Below are positions 16,405-24,056 of a DNA stretch of 64,000 bases, piece by piece (position 1 is the first letter of the stretch; the number at the start of each line of letters is the position of its first letter). The notes under the pieces were generated by a model, which ran no database searches, had not been told where the DNA came from, and saw only the letters and a program-made list of their open reading frames with translations. The stretch comes from a virus. A program made the translations under genes and the position numbers. Location: the IMG/VR virus record IMGVR_UViG_3300023083_000001, positions 78,199-142,198 of that record; one strand, written 5' to 3'.

Positions 16405-16944
16405 ATGAAGATCTGGAAATTGAGCACTGGCGCTGTCGTCGTCACTGAGAACGGTAGCACCAAAGTACTGACTCCCCCTAAAGGCGTCAGTTACAGCGAA
16501 GCCGCAAACCGTTGGTACACATCCATCATCGGTAACAAGCACCGTTCGATGTTTGAACCGGTAGAGTGGAAGTCTGTCAGTTTCGGTTGTAACAAGCATG
16601 GCGCAGTCAGTGCCTTCGAACAGGCTGTGGAAGCTCGCGAAGATTCCCTGACCTTCTTGCTCAACCGCCGGATGCTTCCACGCATCTTGCGCCAGTACCA
16701 CGTGTTGGAACGCAACGGCAAGTACGTCGTTCGTGATCCACTGGAAAAGATCTACCGTCAGTTCAGCACTCTGCAACATGCGGAGGCGTTCAACGCCTCC
16801 ATCACTAAAGAGTGGATCTACCAATACACCTTTGACACCAGCACCATGATCGAAACCAAAGCCAACCTCATGGACATGGAGTTTACCAGCCGTATGGGTG
16901 GTGCTCCTAAACCTACTTACCCACAACACCGTACCGTGCAATGA
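16405..16944 (+). CDS. AP2-like DNA-binding protein
   Basis: Predicted 179 residues. Residues ~27-79 read GVSYSEAANRWYTSI, then KSVSFGCNKHGAVSAFEQAV and EAR; the order GV-x-Y...RW-x-x-x-I, then S-F...K-x-G...A-F-x-x-A...R is that of AP2/ERF-type DNA-binding domains, which in phages usually accompany HNH homing endonucleases. No HNH or other nuclease motif is visible in the rest of the protein, so it is either a stand-alone DNA-binding regulator or a remnant. The start is fixed by a hairpin ribosome site. The stop overlaps the next gene's ATG (ATGA). The family call rests on pattern reading only. Confidence 0.55.
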   Translation: MKIWKLSTGAVVVTENGSTKVLTPPKGVSYSEAANRWYTSIIGNKHRSMFEPVEWKSVSFGCNKHGAVSAFEQAVEAREDSLTFLLNRRMLPRILRQYHVLERNGKYVVRDPLEKIYRQFSTLQHAEAFNASITKEWIYQYTFDTSTMIETKANLMDMEFTSRMGGAPKPTYPQHRTVQ

Positions 16945-17096
16945 ACGGTGGTAAGTTGGGTGATGCGGTGGATGCCAGCATCAGGCGCAGGTTACAGCAG
17001 ATGCGGATGCGAAGAACCATTCGCATTTGTAAGCTGGTTGTGATCGGTATGGCTATTTATTTAGTCATTCATCTGGTACACGCTCATGGAGCGTGA
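16941..17096 (+). CDS. 51-residue membrane peptide
   Basis: The ATG overlaps the preceding stop (ATGA), which favours coupled translation. The 51 codons encode a basic N-terminal half (RRRLQQMRMRRTIR) and one membrane segment (LVVIGMAIYLVIHLV) ending in HAHGA. It overlaps the start of the next gene by 11 nt. Single-span, positive-inside topology is expected. Function unknown; a small inner-membrane effector or holin-like role is possible, but nothing in the sequence demonstrates it. Confidence 0.6.
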   Translation: MNGGKLGDAVDASIRRRLQQMRMRRTIRICKLVVIGMAIYLVIHLVHAHGA

Positions 17097-17292
17097 CTTG
17101 ACGTGGGAAGATGTGACGCTGTGGGTGTTGGCAGCTTTAGTCATGACAGCAATGGCTGTGACGATTACAGTGGCTGATCGTAAAGGTCAACTGGAGGAGA
17201 TCTGCGGCAATAACAAAGAACGAGCTGAAGCCGGAATCCTGGTGGATACTTCCAATAAACTGTTTGCTATTAAGTGTCACGATACCTACTGA
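17086..17292 (+). CDS. 68-residue membrane protein
   Basis: Starts MERDLTWEDVTLWVLAAL; residues ~12-29 are a hydrophobic span (LWVLAALVMTAMAVTITV) followed by a soluble tail with two cysteines (EEICGNN, AIKCHDTY). It overlaps the previous small membrane peptide by 11 nt and ends 15 bp before the next, so three single-span proteins (16941, 17086, 17308) are made from one stretch. Unknown function. Confidence 0.62.
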   Translation: MERDLTWEDVTLWVLAALVMTAMAVTITVADRKGQLEEICGNNKERAEAGILVDTSNKLFAIKCHDTY

Positions 17293-17303
17293 CCGAGGAG
17301 GTC
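17291..17303 (+). promoter_or_regulatory. Shine-Dalgarno mini-hairpin
   Basis: GACC-gagga-GGTC overlapping the preceding stop, 4 nt before the ATG at 17308. Confidence 0.6.
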
Positions 17304-17307
17304 ATAA

Positions 17308-17427
17308 ATGAGTAATACCGTCATGTTGTTTGTCGGCATTGGTATTGGCATGTACATCATGAGCCAGAAGCATAAAACTGCCGAAGCTCTGAAGGCCATG
17401 CAAGCCGCTGCTGGCGTCACTGTGTAA
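17308..17427 (+). CDS. 39-residue membrane peptide
   Basis: An ideal ribosome site inside a mini-hairpin precedes ATG. The 39 codons encode MSNTVMLFVGIGIGMYIMSQ, a short hydrophobic N-terminal span, then a helical tail KHKTAEALKAMQAAAGVTV. It is followed by a terminator at 17446-17465, so it is the last gene of its unit. Too short for family assignment; the strong start signal and terminator make it a credible gene. Confidence 0.65.
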   Translation: MSNTVMLFVGIGIGMYIMSQKHKTAEALKAMQAAAGVTV

Positions 17428-17445
17428 TTACGCGATCAGCATAGA

Positions 17446-17465
17446 CCGGGTGGATCTCCACCCGG
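17446..17465 (+). terminator. Rho-independent terminator
   Basis: CCGGGTGG (17446-17453) pairs with CCACCCGG (17458-17465), loop ATCT, then a T-rich tail (CTTTATGTTCTTTATTTTTT). It is preceded by CATAGA, as at other hairpins in this window. Confidence 0.85.
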
Positions 17466-17488
17466 CTTTATGTTCTTTATTTTTTATT

Positions 17489-17501
17489 GACTGAGGAAGT
17501 C
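17489..17501 (+). promoter_or_regulatory. Shine-Dalgarno mini-hairpin (compensated stem)
   Basis: GACT-gagga-AGTC, 4 nt before ATG 17506. Compared with GACC-gagga-GGTC the closing pair has changed from C-G to T-A on both sides, a compensatory change. Confidence 0.6.
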
Positions 17502-17505
17502 CTGC

Positions 17506-18549
17506 ATGAAATCTAGTAACTTTCCTGGCCTTAACAAAGCCGTCAAAGCGTTCGAAAAAGCGAGCAAATCTTTTAACGCTCAAGCGTCGTCGATGGATGC
17601 GAGCATGACGCTGACGTACGACGAACTTATAGCGTCTGTTGGTAAAGACGGTAAGATCCCTGGCAGTATCTTTGGCGAGGTGTTATTACCTGGTGGTGGT
17701 ATCAGTGATCTTCGTGAAGTAGATTTAGATAAGATTGTTGAAAGTGTACGCAGCGGAAGTTACGCCAGGTCAGTACCCACTTCCGATACATGGCCGCACG
17801 TAACCAGTAAAAGCTGGGCGGAAAGTAATCTGAAGAAAATCTTCGATAACGAATCCGTAATCGTTAATCCAAGAAACCCTAACGCTTGGTTACGGGGTAA
17901 GACTCCAGCGTTCCCTGAAAACCGTTACTGCACTCGGGAACAGCTGCACGCGTTACTTATACCCAGTTCCCGCCCAAGACTTAAACACGAATACTTCGTC
18001 GACGGTGAACTCGTACTCAGTTATAAAAATATCCTGCATGGATATCAACGTTTCATGCGACCCTTCATTACATCCCGCGGTAGACGTCTACCGCAGTTCG
18101 TACCGATCGTCGGAATGTATCGCAAGGACATGAACGAGTTGTTGGAATATCTGATCCAGGTATTTCCTCCGTACATTGAAAGTGAACTCATGGCAAGGTT
18201 CGAGAAACCCGTTCCGTATCGTATCGTTCCATTCGCTGACCGGATCAAAGTCCGTCGTCGTTTATCCAAAGAAGTAGTCGTGGAGATAAAGCCTGTGCAG
18301 TTACGCAAGATGACCGTAGAATCAGAGTACGAGAATACAACCCTGACCTACAACCGCGATGACAGCGGCGCAAGTAGCGTTTGGACTGTGGTCGTAGAGC
18401 CTAACATGACCACCGGCCGTCGTAGCCGCGACGAACGTCGGCATGTGTTCAAGCTCCCTGAACATGCGCTGCTGGCATTTGCGCGGTTGGGCAATGACCT
18501 GGCTATGGGTCGTAACCTGTCGACCAACCTGGATTACGAAATCCTCTAA
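17506..18549 (+). CDS. Unknown 347-residue protein
   Basis: Starts MKSSNFPGLNKAVKAF. It is soluble, basic, with no signal peptide or membrane span. The N-terminal ~80 residues are helical and low in complexity; the middle contains REQLHALLIPSSRPRLKHEY and MYRKDMNELLEYLIQVFPPY; the C-terminal third is beta-like (EVVVEIKPVQLRKMTVESEY). No nuclease, polymerase or structural motif was recognised. It follows a terminator and has its own hairpin ribosome site, so it may begin a new transcript within the 15-19 kb cluster. Confidence 0.68.
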   Translation: MKSSNFPGLNKAVKAFEKASKSFNAQASSMDASMTLTYDELIASVGKDGKIPGSIFGEVLLPGGGISDLREVDLDKIVESVRSGSYARSVPTSDTWPHVTSKSWAESNLKKIFDNESVIVNPRNPNAWLRGKTPAFPENRYCTREQLHALLIPSSRPRLKHEYFVDGELVLSYKNILHGYQRFMRPFITSRGRRLPQFVPIVGMYRKDMNELLEYLIQVFPPYIESELMARFEKPVPYRIVPFADRIKVRRRLSKEVVVEIKPVQLRKMTVESEYENTTLTYNRDDSGASSVWTVVVEPNMTTGRRSRDERRHVFKLPEHALLAFARLGNDLAMGRNLSTNLDYEIL

Positions 18550-18566
18550 CCTGTATCAGAAGAAAC

Positions 18567-18812
18567 ATGAAAGAACTCATCTTCACTCGGACCCACAAAG
18601 ACAATATCAGTAAAGCCGCCTTTGCTAGAGAAGCTAAAGCTCGTACCAAGATCTCTATCAATGGTGTTATTTACGATAACGTCAGCCGCGCTGCTGCGGC
18701 TGTGGGTCTGCATCAACGCACCATCACCCGTTACGCCCAATCCGATAAAGAGATCCACAAGGATTACTTCTTTATCCAATCGACCGAGGAGGTCAATGAT
18801 GAAACAATCTAA
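18567..18812 (+). CDS. NUMOD1-like stand-alone DNA-binding protein
   Basis: Predicted 81 residues. INGVIYDNVSRAAAAVGLHQ followed by RTITRYAQS is the pattern of NUMOD1/IENR-type helix-turn-helix repeats (x-G-x-x-Y-x-S-x-x-E-A-A-x-x-x-G-x-S-x-x-T-V) that form the DNA-recognition tail of homing endonucleases. No GIY-YIG or HNH domain is present, so it is a free-standing module. It overlaps the next gene by 17 nt. Together with the AP2-like gene it is the second homing-endonuclease-type DNA binder without a nuclease in this cluster. Confidence 0.6.
   Translation: MKELIFTRTHKDNISKAAFAREAKARTKISINGVIYDNVSRAAAAVGLHQRTITRYAQSDKEIHKDYFFIQSTEEVNDETI
18782..18794 (+). promoter_or_regulatory. Shine-Dalgarno mini-hairpin
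   Basis: GACC-gagga-GGTC inside the end of the 18567 gene, 1 nt before ATG 18796 and 4 nt before ATG 18799; by comparison with the others the second ATG may be the one used. Confidence 0.58.
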
Positions 18813-19224
18813 ACGCTTCAAACAAGCCATGCACGCCATCCGTATCAACAACTTCGCGAAACGAATGGGTAAGTCGTTTGCTGAGTTCGAAAAAGAGCAG
18901 ATGGAAAAACCTGGTAAAGTTCGATCTACGCTTCGGCCTGACGATGTGTTCAGCGCAACTTCTCGACCTAATCCACTCCGCGAGCACTGGCAAAAGCATG
19001 GGGATCGAGATACACGTGATTCAGGCGGTATCGTGATTACCGAAATGTCTAGCGAGGAGAAAGATATCGCTTACGCCGAAAGTGTTGAACGGCGAGCCAA
19101 GATTCGTGAACACTTCGGCGTAAGCCCTCGCGGTGAAGGTCGTTCAGATCGCGAACAACCCAACCGTTCAGCCGGCGAAAGTGAAGCTAATCGCGATGGA
19201 TACATGTCCGGCGACGAAGAGTAA
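18796..19224 (+). CDS. Unknown charged protein
   Basis: Predicted 142 (or 141) residues, starting MMKQSKRFKQAMHAIRINNF. The N-terminus is basic and the C-terminal third is polar and probably disordered (GRSDREQPNRSAGESEANRD), ending acidic (SGDEE). No membrane span and no recognised family. It ends at the convergent junction with the helicase gene and is followed by a strong terminator. Confidence 0.66.
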   Translation: MMKQSKRFKQAMHAIRINNFAKRMGKSFAEFEKEQMEKPGKVRSTLRPDDVFSATSRPNPLREHWQKHGDRDTRDSGGIVITEMSSEEKDIAYAESVERRAKIREHFGVSPRGEGRSDREQPNRSAGESEANRDGYMSGDEE

Positions 19225-19232
19225 GCGGCATA

Positions 19233-19274
19233 GACACCAGGGCTTACGCCCTGGTGTCACACTTCTTTTTTTTG
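19233..19274. terminator. Convergent-junction terminator
   Basis: An 11-bp perfect stem (19233-19243 with 19248-19258), loop TTAC, then ACTTCTTTTTTTTG on the plus strand. The sequence before it, TAAGCGGCATA, includes the stop codon of the 18796 gene. The only hairpin in the 52-bp gap between convergent genes, so it probably serves both. Confidence 0.9.
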
Positions 19275-19276
19275 TG

Positions 19277-20809
19277 TTAATCCCAATCGCGCCAGTCGTT
19301 ACCGCCTTCGCCATTGGTTGCTTTACTACCGACCTTCTTGTACGACAGATCTTCTTCCAGGTTCACATCGTACCTGAAACCAATCATGCCCTGTGGAAGG
19401 AACTTCAATGCGAAGTATTTATCGGAGTCAGGTGTCGCACCCATCTTCCGGTGTTTAGCCCACGCCACTTCCTGCCACGTATCACCGCCCTGAACAATCT
19501 TGGCGACCATGTACTCATAGTCGAACTCGGTGTCCAGCTTCTTGCAACCTTCGTAGTACCCTTTACCTGGCAGTTTACGGATGTAGTCGTCAGGGAACTG
19601 ACGGGCCAGGGTCTTGGCGTCTGTCGAGAGTTGGTGCGCGGTGTAGTGGAAGATGTTACGAGGTGATGTAAAGCCACGCAACTTCCGATGCAGACCTTGC
19701 ACTTCATCACCTGCTACTTGCACAGGGATGCCGGCCTTACCAATCAGATTGACATAGTCACAACCTGCCGAGATGATCTCAAAGCCATCTTCTTCAAACC
19801 CACGAAGAATGTCCAGGTACTCATCAGAGGAACCGCCGATCGGGAATTCGACGAACCTGACGTAGTGACCATTGGCTTGGAGTTTCTCTTGGACGTAAGT
19901 GGCCATGTCACGTGCATCAAGGTGTGTGACCATCACCGGCAGACCAAACTCATGTTGCACCAGCAACACGTACAGCTTCTGCAACACCAACTCCAACTTA
20001 TCTTCAATAGTGGTGTAGATGTTCAGAGGCTTCTTGGTCTCATCGAACAGAACAGGTTTGTTGAAGATACACATCGAAATGAATGTGTCCAACAACTGAC
20101 CTGACTTATTCATACCCGGCAATGCACTGACGTTAGACCACTCACCACGACGAGCACCATCTTGACCGGTCATGCGGTTCGCTGCTTTAAAGGGCAGTGT
20201 GAGAATCGCTCTGGGGTCGATGGACGTCTGGGCTACACGGTATACGTCTGCAACGCTATCGAAGTCTGCAAGGTCAATACAGCGCGCCTTAGAGATAGCT
20301 TTGCGTTTACCACCGATGCTCAACGCTTGGATCTTGGTCAACAGCTGATCACGGTGAACGCTGAAGTCGTCAACCTTACCCATACCGACTTGATAAGATG
20401 CGGTACGTAACAGCTTGACGTACTCTTCTACTGCAATGTAGTCGAGCAACTCGCTGGAGATTTCCTTGACTTTGTCACGGGCAGCGTCAGGGTCATCTAC
20501 CTGCAAAAGGGTCTTGCAAAATAGATCATATAGACGATCGTTGTCCCCAGCCGCTATTCGTAAGCGCGCCATGAGGTCATTTAGGTCGTACGCATGTTCC
20601 GCACCTTTGTTCTTCATCCACACCAGAACACCACGGACCTTCAGGAGCGCGGACCGCTCACGGTTGGTTTCCAGTGGGTCTTCGGGTAGGTTCAGATGCT
20701 CCAGCGTGCGGTCGACCAGGTTTAGTAGAGTCTCGGGATTGTGCGTCCCGGCATGGCTTGAGTAATAGATGGCGCTGATGGCCCTGGCTAACAGTAGCTT
20801 TATTTCCAT
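19277..20809 (-). CDS. DnaB-like replicative helicase
   Basis: Predicted 510 residues. The N-terminal ~200 residues are helical, as in DnaB; the core then reads GARRGEWSNVSALPGMNKSG, aligning with the DnaB motif-1 segment (R-R-G-E-x-x-x-I-A-G-x-P-G-x-G-K-T) but with the Walker A loop changed to PGMNKSG, so the glycine before Lys is Asn. EIISAGCDYVNLIG corresponds to the Walker B IDYLQL region and IFHYTAHQLSTDAKTLAR to the sQLnR motif. It would unwind DNA at the phage replication fork. The ATG at 20809 follows GTGAGG. Single leftward gene between two rightward blocks. Atypical DnaB relatives like this are known in phiKZ-type phages. Confidence 0.78.
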   Translation of the reverse strand: MEIKLLLARAISAIYYSSHAGTHNPETLLNLVDRTLEHLNLPEDPLETNRERSALLKVRGVLVWMKNKGAEHAYDLNDLMARLRIAAGDNDRLYDLFCKTLLQVDDPDAARDKVKEISSELLDYIAVEEYVKLLRTASYQVGMGKVDDFSVHRDQLLTKIQALSIGGKRKAISKARCIDLADFDSVADVYRVAQTSIDPRAILTLPFKAANRMTGQDGARRGEWSNVSALPGMNKSGQLLDTFISMCIFNKPVLFDETKKPLNIYTTIEDKLELVLQKLYVLLVQHEFGLPVMVTHLDARDMATYVQEKLQANGHYVRFVEFPIGGSSDEYLDILRGFEEDGFEIISAGCDYVNLIGKAGIPVQVAGDEVQGLHRKLRGFTSPRNIFHYTAHQLSTDAKTLARQFPDDYIRKLPGKGYYEGCKKLDTEFDYEYMVAKIVQGGDTWQEVAWAKHRKMGATPDSDKYFALKFLPQGMIGFRYDVNLEEDLSYKKVGSKATNGEGGNDWRDWD

Positions 20810-20849
20810 GTTGCCTCACCGCAGGCATTCGTTAATTGGGGAATCCATA

Positions 20850-21425
20850 ATGAACAAGCCAATTGAACTCAGGTTCATTCCAAAGTGGCTTAATGGTGCA
20901 ATCATGCACTATCAATCCAACTACAATAATTTCGAGAGCATAGTATCCAGGCATGATGTGGAGATGTATCGGGTTGCTAACAACCATATGCAAACCACAC
21001 TCAAACGCCACCTGATCAACGACTTTGTTCTGCCTGCCGCAGAGTTGACCAAAGCGTTTTCGGAAGACGATGCTCTCTTCGCGCTGTTCGGTAACAACCC
21101 TAATGAGTTGACCGTGCCTGAGTTTGATCTCAAGCGTTTCGTCATTATCCCAGATGTGTATGACGGCATCCTGATCATCGAGAAAGATGAGGATAATGAA
21201 GAGAAGAGTTTGGTAGGTGAACTTCTCTTGGCGTTGGCCTTGTATCGTGGTAAGGAGCAGGCTTACGGTTCGACTACCTTCAAACGATATCTGACTTTGG
21301 TGAATAAAAACACACAGCCAGTACTGTCGCCAAAAGGTGCCATCCGATTCCAGGAAGCCCTCAAGATGAAAATCGCAGCCAATGCCGCAGCAAATGCTGC
21401 CGAGCTTGCGAAGGAAGACCTGTAA
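20850..21425 (+). CDS. Unknown protein upstream of capsid
   Basis: Predicted 191 residues from ATG 20850 (MNKPIELRFIPKW), with TTGGGG upstream; the longer frame from 20769 would run into the helicase gene. Largely helical, with an acidic patch (IEKDEDNEEKSLVGELLL) and an alanine-rich C-terminus (AANAAANAAELAKEDL). Its place directly before the major capsid gene would suit a head-assembly factor, but no scaffold or protease motif is visible. It has a 40-bp divergent gap with the helicase. Confidence 0.66.
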   Translation: MNKPIELRFIPKWLNGAIMHYQSNYNNFESIVSRHDVEMYRVANNHMQTTLKRHLINDFVLPAAELTKAFSEDDALFALFGNNPNELTVPEFDLKRFVIIPDVYDGILIIEKDEDNEEKSLVGELLLALALYRGKEQAYGSTTFKRYLTLVNKNTQPVLSPKGAIRFQEALKMKIAANAAANAAELAKEDL

Positions 21426-21618
21426 TCCATGCTATGGAAAACGCCGTATTTAATACGGTAATATGTAGAGTGCGTGTTAATTCACGTACTTAAAGATTTC
21501 TTTACGCCCTGCGGGACGTAGGATCGCTTTGGTTGGTGCACTAATCAGAGGCGGGCGTCGATCCTAAACACAAAGCTTTGATCACTTAAAGATACCAAAT
21601 GGCTATTTGGAGCTGTAC
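21426..21618 (+). promoter_or_regulatory. Structured leader of the capsid gene
   Basis: A 193-bp non-coding gap. It contains the palindrome CCGTATTTAATACGG (21444-21458), a 10-bp direct repeat ACTTAAAGAT (21488-21497 and 21584-21593), complementary pairs ACGCCC (21504-21509)/GGGCGT (21553-21558) and TAGGATCG (21519-21526)/CGATCCTA (21559-21566), and the palindrome CAAAGCTTTG (21571-21580). The pairs cross each other, so they form either a pseudoknot or alternative folds. A strong capsid promoter is expected here; the AT-rich TTTAATACGGTAATATG is the best candidate. Confidence 0.5.
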
Positions 21619-23880
21619 ATGAAACTCAATGACCTCAAACGTAAAAGCGGCTTCCAGAACGTTGGTGGTGATCGCAAGATCAATGCCCACGCCGTTAAAG
21701 ACGCACTGCTCAGCAACTCCCAGTTGTACAGCGTTGAAAGCGCCCAGCTGATCGGCGACTTGAAAGAAGGCAAATTCGACCTCGACCTGACCCAGGCTGT
21801 TGAAGCTCTGCGTCCATCGCTCGAATCCAGCAATGCCGAAGGCGCTCCTGTAAACAGCACCGGCCTGATGGTCGCTGGTTTCCTGGCATCGTTTGGTCAA
21901 GATCCAAAGTCGTACCTGAGCCTGGCCGTCAGCACTGAATCCAAAGCTCCTGCCGGCACTGTCTTTGCTCACGCCGATGGCGCCGAGTTCGACTCCGCCT
22001 ATTCGACCGAATCCTTCGACAACCAGTCGCTGGTCGATCACCTGGCAATTTCCGTTGGCCTGAACTACAAGATCAGCCGCCAATCGCCGGCCATGGAAAT
22101 GATCTATCGCACCGTGCCTCTGACCCCAGAGCAAGGCGGCGTCGACATTACCGTTCCTTCGTTGTACGTGCAGAACACTCTGCGCCACGACCTGAGCGGC
22201 GATGCTTCTGACTTCGGCCTGCGCCGTGTGATGGACTCCACCATCGACCACACCGTTCTGAACGACAACAGCACCGCGCTGATCCCTGTCTACACCGATG
22301 CTGGTAAAGACAAGTTCGTGGCCGAATCCGTCGTCGAACCGTTCGAATCCGTCGTTGGTCGCCGTACCGTGACCACCAGCGCCCTGGCGCTGAACAAGAC
22401 CATCAACCTGTTCGGCCTGGGTCAAGCTGACACCATCCAACGCGTTGGTCAGTCTGACTACACCGAAGCAATGGACCGTAACATCGGCGTGGACTCCGTC
22501 TACTTCGCAGTTGGCGGCAAAACCATTCGCTGGGACACTCGTGGCCTGCCATTCAGCCGCTTCGTGAAAGGTCCAGAGCAAGGCGGGCGTCAGCTGATGC
22601 TGAACTTCCCTCTGACCACTCTGATCCTGGGTCCAGGCAGCACTGACTACGAAGGCACTGTCCTGACCGGCGGCGTATTCGACATCATCACCACTGGCAA
22701 GTACAAAGTGCGCCTGCGCACCGTGCTGACCGGTAACGCTGACGTTGAACGCGGCACTGTAACCGTGAGCGCAAGCCAGGTTGAAGTGTTGAACGTGCAG
22801 AACGAAGCTGGCGACATGGTTCCTCTGACCACCGGCGCTGGCAAGTCCATCGTTGATGGCCTGGCTAACCTGGGCGTTGTGGGCTGGTACCCAGATGCAC
22901 GCGTTACCAACAGCAACCACCGTCACCTCGGCCTGATGCTGAACGTGCGTACCGTCACCGAGCGCTTGCAGACTCGTCTGCGTTCGCCATTCTTCGTTCC
23001 GTACCCAGTGAACGAAGAGCGTGACCAGACCATCATGGACTACCTGACCTTCGCGGTCGGCGCGTACATGAACAACGAAGCTGTCAGCACTCTGATCAAC
23101 TATCACGAGCGTCTGATGCGCCTCACCGGTGGTCTGCGTGGTGCAATGACCGCGGGCGACTTCGAGCTGAACGCTCTGCCTATCGAAGGCGTTGGTCGTT
23201 ACCTGATCAACCCGTACGTAGCGGAAGTGAACATCAACCTGCTGAACGGCCAATCCCTGGAAACCTCTGGTAACCTGGAAAACGCCAACGCAGTGCTGAT
23301 CAACGCCGTTCGTTCGATCGCGTTCGAAATCCTGCAAAACACCAACTATGAGAACGCTTGCCGTTACATGGACGGTGGCGATACCGCTCAGCCTTGGAAA
23401 ATCGCTCTGGTCACCTCCCCAGCGATCAAGCAGTTCTTCAGCGTTTCGGGCGACACTCGTACCCTGGGTGCAAACCTGCCGTTCCAACTGGAATCGGATC
23501 CAGACAGCCGTCTGCGTAACACGATGTACATGACCTTCATCCGTGAAGGCGATGGCATCGACCCGCTGAACGCTGGCGTGAACTTGATGACCCCGACCCT
23601 CGTGTCGAGCATCACCACGACTCGTAACAACCGTGTTGCAACTGAATGCGTGGTTCAACCTCGCTTCCAGCACTACAACCTGTTGCCGATCATCGTGAAG
23701 TTCAACGTGAGCGGGGTGTTCGAACTGTTGGAATCTGTGATGCCCTTTCGTGTCCAGAACCAACCGGTTGACGCTTTCGAAGGTAGCCCCTCTACAGGTA
23801 CTACCCCGACTGGCGGTAACGAGACCCCAGTAACTGCTCCTGCTGGCGGTACTGACAGCGGCGCTGGCGCCGGTGCGTAA
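21619..23880 (+). CDS. Major capsid protein (phiKZ gp120-like)
   Basis: Predicted 753 residues. ATG 21619 (MKLNDLKRKSGF) is chosen because TTGGAG lies 6 nt before it; an in-frame TTG at 21607 is part of that site. Length and gene order match phiKZ-type capsid proteins. Codons are overwhelmingly C/G-ending, unlike the neighbours, as expected for the most abundant protein. Two S-T-E sites (residues 105-107 and 129-131) lie where a phiKZ-type protease would remove an N-terminal propeptide; the second is followed by SFDNQSLVDHLAISVGLNYK, the likely mature start. The C-terminus is a Gly/Thr/Ala-rich tail (GGTDSGAGAGA). Recognition rests on composition, size and context. Confidence 0.8.
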   Translation: MKLNDLKRKSGFQNVGGDRKINAHAVKDALLSNSQLYSVESAQLIGDLKEGKFDLDLTQAVEALRPSLESSNAEGAPVNSTGLMVAGFLASFGQDPKSYLSLAVSTESKAPAGTVFAHADGAEFDSAYSTESFDNQSLVDHLAISVGLNYKISRQSPAMEMIYRTVPLTPEQGGVDITVPSLYVQNTLRHDLSGDASDFGLRRVMDSTIDHTVLNDNSTALIPVYTDAGKDKFVAESVVEPFESVVGRRTVTTSALALNKTINLFGLGQADTIQRVGQSDYTEAMDRNIGVDSVYFAVGGKTIRWDTRGLPFSRFVKGPEQGGRQLMLNFPLTTLILGPGSTDYEGTVLTGGVFDIITTGKYKVRLRTVLTGNADVERGTVTVSASQVEVLNVQNEAGDMVPLTTGAGKSIVDGLANLGVVGWYPDARVTNSNHRHLGLMLNVRTVTERLQTRLRSPFFVPYPVNEERDQTIMDYLTFAVGAYMNNEAVSTLINYHERLMRLTGGLRGAMTAGDFELNALPIEGVGRYLINPYVAEVNINLLNGQSLETSGNLENANAVLINAVRSIAFEILQNTNYENACRYMDGGDTAQPWKIALVTSPAIKQFFSVSGDTRTLGANLPFQLESDPDSRLRNTMYMTFIREGDGIDPLNAGVNLMTPTLVSSITTTRNNRVATECVVQPRFQHYNLLPIIVKFNVSGVFELLESVMPFRVQNQPVDAFEGSPSTGTTPTGGNETPVTAPAGGTDSGAGAGA

Positions 23881-23909
23881 GCACTAGCCACATCTAGCAA
23901 TTAGGTGAG

Positions 23910-23941
23910 TATATAGCCGTGGGGAAACCCACGGCTATATA
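23910..23941 (+). terminator. Capsid gene terminator hairpin
   Basis: A 13-bp perfect stem (23911-23923 with 23928-23940), extendable by one pair, with loop GAAA, followed by TGCCCTTTATG. Weak T tract; it could also protect the abundant capsid mRNA from decay. Confidence 0.8.
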
Positions 23942-24056
23942 TGCCCTTTATGCCCGATCTATCTAAAAGATCTACAGACATACATTACCACTTGGTGGAG
24001 TAGATAGTAGCAAGGCTTTTAGTACAATGTATATTTTAACAAAGGGACCATCATTT
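23942..24056 (+). promoter_or_regulatory. Probable promoter region after capsid
   Basis: The gap after the capsid hairpin contains ACATACATTACC (23979-23990) and AATGTATATTTTAAC (24026-24040), both AT-rich. phiKZ early promoters are known to use a TATATTAC core, so TATATTTT is a candidate; this is inference from composition and position. Confidence 0.35.

Noticed and set aside
21586-23763. A 725-codon open frame antisense to the capsid gene
   Set aside because: It mirrors the capsid gene's extreme C/G third-position bias, which removes stop codons on the other strand; its His/Gln/Val-rich translation looks like an artefact and it lacks a ribosome site.
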